Of a DNA stretch of 64,000 nt, positions 55,250 through 64,000 are shown piece after piece. The notes under the pieces were generated by a model. It was not told the DNA's origin. It worked only from the letters and a program-made list of their open reading frames with translations, and ran no database searches. The number at the start of each line of letters is the position of its first letter. Position 1 is the first letter of the stretch. The DNA comes from Ochotona curzoniae (taxonomy: Eukaryota; Chordata; Mammalia; Lagomorpha; Ochotonidae): assembly GCF_017591425.1 (NCBI RefSeq), contig NW_024466512.1, positions 20,079,501 to 20,143,500 of the forward strand, read 5' to 3'. Both the position numbers and the translations under genes were made by a program.

Positions 55250-55548
55250 GCCTTTTTAAAAATTATTTATTTTACTTGAAAGAATTACAGAGAGATGAGA
55301 GACAAAGAGATCTGTTAGTTCATTCCTCAAAACAGCTATGATGGCCAAAGTCAGGAGACAGGACCCTCTTCCAGGTCTTCTATGTGGGTGCAGGGGTCCA
55401 AGGCATCAGGCCATACTCCAGTGCCCTCCCAGGCAACTAGCAGGGAGCTGAATCATAAGTGGAGCAGCCAGGACACAAACTGGCACCCACAGGAGTGCCA
55501 ATGCCACAGATAGAGGGTTAGCCTGCTACAGCAATGCACAGGCCCCAA
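55250..55548 (-). mobile_element. CSINE, reverse, diverged
   Basis: AAATTATTTATTTTACTTGA, GTTCATTCCTCAAAACAGC, GGTCTTCTATGTGGGTGCAG, GAGCAGCCAGGACACAAACT and a head near CAATGCACAGGCCCC. Confidence 0.75.
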
Positions 55549-55669
55549 ATAATATCTGTTTGTTTATTTATTTTGTTTTGTTTTTAAAAGCCATTAGCAC
55601 TGGTGGTGGTAGAGGAGCCTTAAATGGTGATCAAAATGTGGTGGGAGGTGCAATGTGATAGACAGGATG

Positions 55670-55731
55670 GGGTCCCCCAATCCCATGAGGCTGCAGGACA
55701 GGGCCCCCCAATCCCATGAGGCTGCAAGACA
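55670..55731 (+). repeat. Two-copy 31-bp tandem duplication
   Basis: The 31-bp unit at 55670-55700 is repeated at 55701-55731 with two mismatches. Both units share CCCCCAATCCCATGAGGCTG. Not within a recognised transposon. Confidence 0.92.
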
Positions 55732-56209
55732 GGAACTAGACCCAGACATCCACAGAAGTCCGAGAGGTAGAGCCGGGACCCCAATCCCCAGGGATCTCTC
55801 TCAAGTGGACAAATCTGGGGTTCAATCGGGCGCCCATGGATCCCAGCCCTGCTCAGGGCTCCATCTGGGGAAGCAGACTAGAGCACTGCTGTTTACACCT
55901 GAAGCATTTCCTCCTCCAAAAGTTGGTCAAGGCGGGTGGACTCTGCAGACCTGAGTCCTGCTTGTGGAAAGGACGGAGCTGTGAAAGTTCATGTTTCTAG
56001 TGTTTAAACGGTTGACAGCAATATGTGCTAATAATACTTACTGGTAATATTAATATAATTTATAAGAGCAATAAGACAATACTGATCTGCATGGTATAAA
56101 AAATGAAAGCATCCCCTCCCCCACACCAATCCACCTTCCTCCCAGCTTCCAGCAGCAGTCCCCGGTAACAGTTGGGTGGCATCCACTCAGCCTTTCTCTG
56201 CCTGAACAA

Positions 56210-56540
56210 AGCAAACATGCATTTGGCCTAGCAGTTAGGACACCAACTGACAGTACCACACCTGAATCCCAGGGCGTAAGTTCAACACCCAACTCCATTC
56301 CTGACCCTTAGTTTCTGGCTAACACAGACTCTGGGAGAAAGTGAGGGATGACTCAAGTTACTGGGTTCCTGCCATCCACACAGGAGACCCGGACCACATT
56401 CCTGGCCACTGATTTCAGCCCCAGCCCAGCCCAACCCCTGCTGTTAAGACCACTTAGGAAGTAAACCTGCAGGTGGGAGCTTTCTCTCTCTCTCCCTCTC
56501 TCCCCCTCTCTCTCCCTGCCTTTCAAATACATAAAGCATT
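56210..56540 (+). mobile_element. Old CSINE-type SINE, forward
   Basis: TTTGGCCTAGCAGTTAGGAC head, CCTGAATCCCAGGGCGTAAG, GTTACTGGGTTCCTGCCATC, CACACAGGAGACCCGGACCA, a long CT-rich stretch and CTTTCAAATACATAAAGCAT. Confidence 0.7.
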
Positions 56541-56844
56541 TTTCAGAAAGAAATAGTCACGATTGCAGGTGGTGATAAATAGGTGTGCAGAGATGCAGAG
56601 ACCGGCAGGAAACACAGAGGAGAGGGCTGTTTCCCCAGCTGTCTGCATCGTCCATTCCCTTGGCTGTTCCTTGTGCTGTCCGGCCTTCCCCAGCCAACCT
56701 ATTTTAAGGTACAAACCTCCCCAGATGATACCCCCACCCCCTCTGTCCATCAGGATTTTTTTCTCTCCATAGCACTCATGACCATCTGACAGCCCATATG
56801 GCAACTAGCTTGTTTGCTTTTAATCTGTTTCCCCTCATAAGAAA

Positions 56845-56925
56845 GCTAACTCCATGAGACAGAAAACATTCACTGCTGAGTCCAAGCCCCTAGAACAGTC
56901 CCTGGCACACAGAGGGAGGGGGTGT
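56845..56925 (+). mobile_element. L2 3'-end fragment
   Basis: AACTCCATGAGACAGAAAAC, CCCCTAGAACAGTCCCTGGC and ACACAGAGGG resemble the conserved 3' end of L2 LINEs. Confidence 0.55.
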
Positions 56926-56934
56926 TGAAAAATA

Positions 56935-57030
56935 TACATATATATATTGCTGGGAAGAAAGGAATGAAGGCAGAGAAGGAGAAAGAAAAGGAAGAAGGCA
57001 AGGAGGAAGGGTAAGGAGGAGGGAGACAGG
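56935..57030 (+). repeat. Purine-rich low-complexity tract after an (AT)n
   Basis: A short TATACATATATATAT stretch followed by about 80 bp of almost pure A and G (GAAGG, GAGAAAG, GGAAGG variants). Confidence 0.7.
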
Positions 57031-58324
57031 GAACACACAGGTTCTAACTACACAGGCTCACACGATATACACCGCGATGCAATTTGCTCTTCATATGCTA
57101 CAGTTCTTATCACAGCCACCTTACTGATGTCTAAAGCCACAAAGCATTCCTATATGTGGAGGCGTTCCCTCCTTCTGCAAACTCTGTGAGCAGCAGGTAG
57201 GGTGAAGTCTCTAGCTTTCTCGTATTTCAGATAATGAAATCAAACCAGCCCTGAAGCAGAACACACCAAGTTACCTTCAGCACACGAAACGGACCCAAGG
57301 CCTAGCAGGGGAATAAAGGAAACAGTCTGGAGCTGCTAACACACCCAGGAAACTGGCAGGCCACCGAGGCAAGCGTGGGGTGGCCCAGGAGACGATGCCC
57401 AGGATGGGGCCTGGCCTAAGAGTCAGTTCCACCTGGCAGGTGAACAGCCTGGACAAGGCGAAGAGTCAGGAGCATTCACCACAGGGGCATTCCCCAGGGC
57501 CCAGCCTGATGCAGGCTCACCTAGTACTCCAGGAGAGCAGGTGCCAAGCAGGCTACCTCACAGTAGGCACCTCATCAGCAAATGACTTCTGATCTGGGCA
57601 ACGAGTCTTAGTAGACTTGAATACAGGGAGCCAGGAGCATCCCATCCCCCATCCTATCAACTCAGAGGAGATGGAGCAGACAGCAATTCACAAGTGGCCC
57701 AGCCAAGGGCCAGCCTGTGGGCTAGGGAATACTCGGTGAGGGAACCATGCTTGGGCAGACCAGCCCACCTGGTCAGCAGCCAGCTCCAAGCCACTGTTCA
57801 CTTTCTGCAAACTTCTGTCAGTAACCACAAGCCTTTCTTGTTTACTGCTCTGAGTCTTGCTGTCTCGTGGGCTTGAGGCATGTAACCTACACTGATGATC
57901 TCATTGCATCCACACCATGGCCTCGTGAGTGAGAACCAGCAGATCTATGCAAAGAAACCAAGGAACCACACAAGGATCCACAGGTCAAGCCCCAGGAGTC
58001 AAGATTCAAGGCCGGGCCTGGTTGACTATAGGGCAGGGGTTCTGCTACGGGCATCATGCAGCCTTGCACAGCACCACCCGGGGTGAACCTGCAGTCCAGG
58101 AGAGAATGCAGCTGAATTGTGTTGCCAGCCATGGGTACACTCAAGGCACAGGGTCACTAGGAGAGCCAGGAAGAGTGGAGCCAGAGAGATCGAGGGGGCC
58201 CAGGACTGAAGGTTGGCAGTATGGCACGGCCCAATGTGCTGGTTCACAGACTTTCATGGGCCTACAGATGGCCCGGGGAGCTTGTAAAAAGACAAACACC
58301 TTCTCAGAGGACTTGGAGTAGCCA

Positions 58325-58498
58325 AACCAATTCTGCGTGGGAGACCTAGAAGAGCTCGTGGCTCCTGGCTTTGGCTTGGCTCAGCTCTGGCCATTGTGGT
58401 CATTTGGGGAGTAAATCAACGGATGGAAGATCTTCCTCTGTGTTTCATTATATATCTATCTGACTTTGCAATAAAAATAAACAAGTCTTTAAAAATTT
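58325..58498 (+). mobile_element. CSINE, forward, 5' truncated
   Basis: Only the 3' half is present: GTGGGAGACCTAGAAGAGCT, GGCTCCTGGCTTTGGCTTGG, ATGGAAGATCTTCCTCTGTG and TGACTTTGCAATAAAAATAA, then ACAAGTCTTTAAAAA. Confidence 0.85.
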
Positions 58499-58514
58499 AA
58501 ATATATGTACTTGT

Positions 58515-58793
58515 TTTAAAATATGTATTTATTTATTTGAAAGGCAGAGTTTACAGTGGGGAAGAATCTTACATTCCCTAAATGGTAGCCATAGCCCAGG
58601 CTAGGCCGGCTAAAGCAAGAGCTTCATTTCTGTTTGCTATGTTGGTGGCAGAGGCCCCTCCTCCACTGCTTTCCTAGGTGCATTAGCAAGGAGTTGGACT
58701 GGAAATGGAGCAACTGAGACTTGAACTGGTACTCACGTGGGATGCCAGTATCATATGTGGTGGTTTAACTTACTGCACCACAACACCAGCCCC
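58515..58793 (-). mobile_element. CSINE, reverse, older
   Basis: AAATATGTATTTATTTATTT, TTGAAAGGCAGAGTTTACAG, GGAGTTGGACTGGAAATGGA, GACTTGAACTGGTACTCACG and TTACTGCACCACAACACCAG. Confidence 0.8.
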
Positions 58794-58827
58794 ACAATAA
58801 ATGTCTTTTAAAAGTCATGTGACTCAG

Positions 58828-59165
58828 GGTCCGGTGCAATAGCATAGCGATTAAGGTCTTTGCCTTGCACACCCGGGATCCCAGATGAGCGCCGGTTCTA
58901 ATCCCAGCAGCCCCCGTTTCCCATCCAGCTCCCTGCTCGTAGCCTGGGAAAGCAGTCGAGGACGGCTCAAAGCCTTGGGACCCTGCATCCACGTGGGAGA
59001 CCCATAAGAAGTTCCTGGCTCCTGGCTTCAGATTGGCTCAGCTCCAGCCATTGCAGCCACTTGGGGAGTGAATCATCAGATGGAACATCTTCCTCTCTGT
59101 CTCTCCTCCTCTCTGTACATCTGCCTTTCCAATAAAAATAAATAAATCTTTTAAAAAAAGAAAAC
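58828..59165 (+). mobile_element. Young CSINE, forward, with target-site duplication
   Basis: GGTCCGGTGCAATAGCATAG head, CCCGGGATCCCAGATGAGCG, CGGTTCTAATCCCAGC (B-box region), AGCCTGGGAAAGCAGTCGAG, CATCCACGTGGGAGACCCAT and CTGCCTTTCCAATAAAAATA. CATGTGACTCAG borders it at 58816-58827 and 59166-59177. Confidence 0.95.
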
Positions 59166-59319
59166 CATGTGACTCAGCACCCTGCCCACTAGATGATGAT
59201 CCTCCCATGTATCTCCTGGTCCCCCATCTTGTCCCTCTTCACTCTACCCTCCATGGAGCAGCTGGAGAGGGACTTCCAGAAATAAATCTAAACCTTTAGG
59301 CTCCCATTGCCCAGACACA

Positions 59320-59560
59320 CCTGCCTGGGGCCTGTGCAGACGCTGATTATGCATCATCCTCCTTCGTTCTGACTGCTGAATTCATTGTTCCTCTCGGTGG
59401 TGGTTTGCTCTTGGCAACGGACAATCCTTTGTAAATGAGTGTCTCCCTGGCCCTGAAGCAGCGAAAGTTTACCCTACCTTTATAAACAGCCAGGATCATA
59501 GTACTAGTGTTGCTGCCGAGAGAGTGTGCTGAATGGAATTTTCATAGTAAACAATGCCAT
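59320..59560. other. Possible conserved non-coding element
   Basis: A repeat-free, AT-balanced segment with many developmental binding-site cores: GATTATGCATCAT (POU/homeodomain type), GAATTCATTGTTCC and GGACAATCC (SOX type), and CTTTATAAAC. It looks like a distal enhancer, but this is a judgement by eye without alignment. Confidence 0.3.
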
Positions 59561-61789
59561 GTCTCCTGCCCTCATTTCCCCAGCACCAGGAGCCTCCGAG
59601 GCAGCCTCAGGCTGCTCTTTCTAATATCATCTATTCCTTTTGCAGCTGACACTGGCCAGTCACAGCTTCCCACAACCTAGCTGTGCATTCACCATGAATA
59701 GAAGGGAATCCATGAGCAGCTCATTTTAAGAAATGGGGAACTTCTTCTACAAAGAAGACCCACACAGGCCCCGTTTCTCAAGAAGGAGACTGAGCTAGAG
59801 TTCAGGCTGGCCCTGAGAAGGGGTACCCCAAGCTGACCGCAATCAGGAAGACCCCAGGTCCGGGCTGAGCAGTCACAGCTGGCCTGTTGCCTCCATGTGT
59901 GGGGTACTTGACGGTGGGCAGACATTTTGCAGGCATGAGCCACCCTGCTCCCTCCACAAAGCCAGCCAGAAACAGCCTCAGCTTTGGAAGTCTCGGCCTC
60001 AAGTTAGTGGTCCAACTGACAAGCATCGGTGCTAAGTCCGAGCAAAAGTTCTGTTTCAAACGGCTCGTCCTCCTGCCATAGCACCTGGGAGGTTCCCCCG
60101 CTCCCCACCAGTTCCCAGAACAAACTGAGAGGGCTGGACTTTGCAGATTTGGGATTTCGGTGGGGGGGGGGGGAGCAGAAGGCCCAGGCCAGGGCAAGAG
60201 AGGCGCACACTGGCCACAGGTAAGCAGAGGATCTTTCATCAAGAAGGAGAGAACAGGCAAGGCACGGAGAAGGTCCGCGGCCCCTCCATGAGCTCGTTCA
60301 CTGGCCTGTCACTGGGGAGAGACCTGCTGCATCTCAGGAGGCCCATGCCACATCCTGGGAGCTGCACAACACAGGCTGGGCCTCCAGGACAAGTGGGGGA
60401 AACCAAGGCCAAGGTCACACAAATACAGCAGCATCAGGCAGTTCCAAGACCTTTCTCCTGGCTCACTGCCCCAGGCTTCCTTAGCCATCCCAGAAACCCG
60501 AGATGGTCCCCAGCTGTAGGCCACATCAGACTGGGTTCTGTTGTACCTCCCACCCCCCACCTCCTCCAACTCCTCGGCTTGAGGTACCCCAGCCCATGCC
60601 ATACAGTCGGAACCAGGGAACCAGGGCTTGCCTTCCAGGCTTCCACCTGCTCAGACCTGCCTCCACCTGCCCTGCAGGTCTAGACAGTCCCTGCTTCCCT
60701 CTGTCAACAGTCAGGGAGAACAATACTACGCCAGCGACCCCTTATTCTTGAGGAGTTGGACTGGTTCATCCCCAGTCTGTGAGCTCCAAAGTGACAGGGG
60801 TGTCCCAGGAGCCAGCCTCTGCGGCACGGACAACTTGAGAACTGTCAGAAGGCCCACCCAGGCCACACCTTGGGGTTGGGCCCAGCCCGGCCTCCCCAAA
60901 ATCGCCAGTGCCTCCCAGTGGAAAACAATGAATTTCATTCCAAATAAGGGAACCTCCAGCAAAGTGGCCGCTGCAGCCTGGTTCTGGCTGGTTTACGTTA
61001 GCTGGACAAGACTAAACAGACCTGCCCAGGCTGCTGCTCAGCCCTGGAAATGAACCCGAGCCCTTCGTCTCCAGAGCCCAGGCACAGGAGGTCAGTGAAC
61101 TCATCTGGAGGCCTCTAAGCAGGGTGGGCACAGGGCTAGGGGCATGGGGTGGGAGGGACAGGTGACTGTGTCTGCAAGGGTGGGAATTAGAGGGGGGACC
61201 AGACAGCAAGAAAGTACAGGGAGAGAAGGATCAAGAGGCCAGCAGGAAGAATGCAGCAACTTCTACCCCACATCAGCCTAGCCCAGGAGACCAGGAAGGC
61301 AAGCAGAGAGAGAGAGAGAAGCAGCTGGCCCCCTGCTGGACAACACAGTCCCACCTGCCAAGTATTTACAAAACAGAGAAGCCTGAGACCGGCCCACCCT
61401 CTGCACACACCTGCCCTCTCTGTATGCCCCCTCTCCTGGGCATCACCTTCACAAAGCACTGTACCACTGCAGGGCAGGTGGCGCACACCCCATCTTGCTA
61501 ACACTTGGGAGTGATACAACTTGCCCAAGTCACCCACTGTGGATGGCGGCGCCAAGACCAGTAATACTTGTGATGAGCCCCATGCCCATGGGCCACACTG
61601 TCCCCGGCCAGGCTGGCCTTCCGGCCACACAGAGGCAACTCCTACTCCTCTGGTACCCGCAGCTTTCCAACCAGGAAAAATCTTCCCTCTGTCTGCCCCC
61701 AACTTCTCCACCCTTCTTTCAAACAAATGCCTCTGTCCACAAGCTTCACTCTGACCTCTGACCTCCCTCTGTACAAGCAGTCAGCATCA

Positions 61790-61905
61790 CAGCTCTATGA
61801 GGCACAGTCATGTCTGCCCCCAGAGCCTGGCTTGAGGCATGACACATGGAAGACTCTCAACCAGCACCTGTGCCCTCTGTATGAGAATAAATGAATGAAC
61901 AAAAT
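61790..61905 (+). mobile_element. L2 3'-end fragment
   Basis: TATGAGGCACAGTCATGTCT, CAGAGCCTGGCTTGAGGCAT, GACACATGGAAGACTCTCAA and GAATAAATGAATGAAC follow the L2 3'-end pattern. Confidence 0.55.
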
Positions 61906-62289
61906 GAACCCACAGCTGCATTTTGGTCTCCCATCTCCCATCTGGGCTCCAGAGCTTGCGATTCAGGACTCATTCCTCCAGAGCAGGAAGAGAAGTTTGG
62001 ATTCCCCAGGATCAACCCAACCTTGCCCAATCTTGCACTTACTTCAAAACATTTGTGAGGTTTTTACTGGACATGCCAGGCACTGGTGGTAGCCACAGTG
62101 TTCAGGCCAGAGAAAGAGGGAAAGTTGTGATGAATGACAATCGGTAGGCCCTGACAACTAGCGCTATGATGAAGGACATACAGGGTGGTAGGGGAAAAGG
62201 AGAGGACAGCAGGGCCACCTGACCAACCCAATGCTCAGGGAGGGCTCCCTGGAAGAAGTGACATAAAATGACAACAAGAGCTGGTGCTT

Positions 62290-62415
62290 CCTGTGCTCGT
62301 AATAGGAATAAGAAACATGATCTCAAGGAAGAAATCAGGGCATGGAGAAGTTAAACCTCTTGTTCAAGGTGGCCCAGGCAACCATGCCCAAGCCCAGAGC
62401 CTGGGCCTCCTCTAT
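62290..62415 (-). mobile_element. MIR fragment, reverse
   Basis: AGGAAGAAATCAGGGCATGG, AGAAGTTAAACCTCTTGTTC and CAAGCCCAGAGCCTGGGCCT resemble reverse MIR. Confidence 0.5.
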
Positions 62416-62720
62416 AGCACGGACCACCCTAGGGACCTTTCCTGTTCCCTCCTTCTATCTCAGTCTGATCCTCTGAGTTCAGGTCCCTTCTTGGCAACCT
62501 TGGGGAGCTCCAGGCAATCGCCAGGCAGAAGTCAACATCTGGGGCTAGGTTCCACAGCCCAGGGGGACAGCCAGGCCTCTTAGCCTCTCAGGCTCCTTGG
62601 CCAGGCCCAGGGAGTGCTTCTTGCGGGGGGGGCCTCAGCAGACACAGACTTGCTGGAAAGGAAAAGCCCCCTCTTCTCAAGAGCTCAAGTCCTCTGGGCC
62701 ACAGGGAAAGACTCCAAACA

Positions 62721-63051
62721 GGGCCCGGTGCGATGGCGCAGTGGTTAAAGGTCCTCGCCTCGAACACCCGGGATCCCATATGGGCACCAGTTCTAATCCC
62801 GGCAGCTCCACTTCCTGTCCAGCTCCCTGCTTGTGGCCCAGGAAAGCAGTCGAGGACCGCCCAAAGCTTTGGGACCCTGCACCTGCATGGGAGACCCGGA
62901 AGAGGCTCCTGGCTTTGGCCGGCATAGCATCGGCCGTTGCACTCACTTGGGGAGTGAATCATCGGACGGAAGATCTTCCTCTCTGTCTCTCTTCTCTGTA
63001 TATCCACCTTTCCAATAAAAATAAAATAAAATAAATCTTAAAAAAAAAAAA
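62721..63051 (+). mobile_element. Young CSINE, forward, with target-site duplication
   Basis: Near-consensus forward CSINE. It has A-box-like GCGATGGCGCAGTGGTTAAA and B-box-like CCAGTTCTAATCCCGG, then TGTGGCCCAGGAAAGCAGTC, CATGGGAGACCCGGAAGAGG, CATCGGACGGAAGATCTTCC and CCACCTTTCCAATAAAAATA, with a long A tail. AAAGACTCCAAA borders it at 62707-62718 and 63052-63063. Its CpG content is well kept, so the insertion is recent. Confidence 0.96.
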
Positions 63052-63124
63052 AAAGACTCCAAAACAAGGGAGAAGTCCCTCTAGAACCTGACAAAATGCC
63101 AACTGACTCCCCTACCCACACCTG

Positions 63125-63154
63125 CCTCTGCTTTGGATACCTCTGCTTTGGATA
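63125..63154 (+). repeat. Perfect two-copy 15-bp tandem duplication
   Basis: CCTCTGCTTTGGATA at 63125-63139 is repeated exactly at 63140-63154. Confidence 0.95.
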
Positions 63155-64000
63155 CAGGAAGTGCCCTGGGCAGCAAGGGTGAATGGAGACCAGGAGTTCC
63201 CCATTCAGGGACCACAGCAGATGGCATCAACCAGGCAAGTGAGCATGGAGAGCAGGAAGAATGCCCAGGAGTCATCTAGGAAATAAGGCCAAGGCCACCT
63301 GCCCAAGCAAGCCCCAGAAGGGATGAGGCCAGAGAGTGTCACCAAGCTGAGAGGACTAACACGGCTTTTTTTTTCCCTTGGAGGCAAATGAGAGAGTAGA
63401 ATGGTGGTGGGGTTGAGAGGGATGGAGCTCTACAGCAACACAGCCATCTGCTCCTGGGGTGCCAGCCCAGTAGGGTTCATGTCTCCCCGTCCCCATGCCC
63501 ACCAGGGAGGAAGCTACTCACCCAACCCATCCCAGCTCCCACCCGCCAGAACCACATGCCAAATTCCAGGAACCCAGACCGACCGTGTCCCCCTTATGGG
63601 CTCTCTCCCCCTGGGGACCACTCAGCACAGGTTAGGATTCAGTCAGCATTAATTGAACCAAGCTGGCAGTGCCCAGGGCAGCTAGGGCACTGTCGTCCTG
63701 GATTTGACTCACAGACTCACAATGCCCGCTGGACCCCACCATCGGTGTCATTTGGGGAGGTTTGAGTGTGGCTGGAGCTCTGTGAGTTGGCACCACACAC
63801 ACTCTGGTCGGGCAAGTCCTGGAACCCCCTAGTCCCATCCTGGCCTTCAGCTCCCGAGTTTCCCGGCAGAGCTCCCCAGAAAGTCTCCTCCAGGAGACCA
63901 GGCTAGGGGTAGCTCTGGCTCTTCCCTTTCTCCCAGGACACAAGACCTCCACCCACAGAATCTAGTCCCAAGCCCAGGATGGGAACCTCAAACCAACTCT

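Larger units (their letters stand above)
44809..64000. other. Sequence upstream of NEURL1 exon 1b
   Basis: About 19 kb without a recognisable exon. I looked for the canonical NEURL1 first exon (MGNNFSS) on the minus strand and did not find it, so it presumably lies beyond 64 kb and this stretch is intron 1 of the longer transcript. The content is CSINEs, MIR/L2 remnants, three L1M-like pieces and short tandem duplications, listed separately. Long stretches at 44.8-46.0, 46.5-48.0, 49.0-51.8 and 59.2-62.7 kb are otherwise featureless. Confidence 0.65.

Noticed and set aside
1..64000. CRISPR arrays, operons, bacterial mobile elements or proviral genes
   Set aside because: Nothing of the kind is seen: there are no regularly spaced repeats and no recognisable viral gene remnants, and all genes are spliced and mammalian.

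Overview
This is a piece of mammalian nuclear genome, almost certainly from a lagomorph and probably a pika (Ochotona). It carries spliced genes with GT-AG introns, polyadenylation signals, ancient mammalian repeats (MIR, L2, L1M-like), and about two dozen copies of a roughly 330-bp tRNA-derived SINE of the lagomorph CSINE type. The youngest copies have near-perfect target-site duplications and tail features that I associate with pika rather than rabbit. The species is my inference.

Two genes lie tail to tail. On the plus strand, positions 1 to about 14.3 kb hold the 3' part of SH3PXD2A (TKS5/FISH): four coding exons (688-1025, 2305-2354, 4349-4468, 5655-7628) that join in frame and encode about the last 826 residues. 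These cover the end of SH3 domain 2 and all of SH3 domains 3, 4 and 5. A 3' UTR of about 6.7 kb follows, ending at a poly(A) signal at 14276-14281. On the minus strand lies NEURL1 (neuralized E3 ubiquitin ligase 1). Its poly(A) signal is at 15124-15129 and its coding exons are at 16625-16863 (RING), 17405-17551 (linker), 19786-20475 (NHR2), 30257-30578 and 30853-31094 (NHR1). An alternative first exon at 44494-44527 sits inside a CpG island. These six exons join to a 557-residue protein, which matches the human protein when its usual 28-residue first exon is replaced by 11 residues. This pairing is the human chr10q24.33 arrangement. It excludes the paralogues SH3PXD2B and NEURL1B on chr5, which as I recall are not tail to tail.

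Region by region: 0-7.6 kb, SH3PXD2A exons and introns, with a G-rich minisatellite at 3.78 kb; 7.6-14.3 kb, its 3' UTR; 14.3-15.1 kb, a short intergenic gap; 15.1-31.1 kb, NEURL1 3' UTR and exons; 31.1-44.5 kb, NEURL1 first intron, with SINEs, a nested SINE and a 1.4-kb CA/TA-rich degenerate repeat at 41.0-42.4 kb; 44.5-44.8 kb, CpG-island promoter and alternative first exon; 44.8-64 kb, sequence upstream of that exon. This last part is probably still intronic to transcripts starting at the canonical NEURL1 first exon, which I do not find in the window. It is rich in SINEs, especially 51.9-59.2 kb.

The two genes are not known to work together. SH3PXD2A is a Src-substrate scaffold of podosomes and invadopodia. 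NEURL1 is a RING E3 ligase acting on Notch ligands and on CPEB3 in neurons. I found no undescribed biological system. The points most worth following up are the alternative NEURL1 first exon with its uORF and promoter motifs, the AU-rich element in the NEURL1 3' UTR, and the large CA-rich repeat tract.
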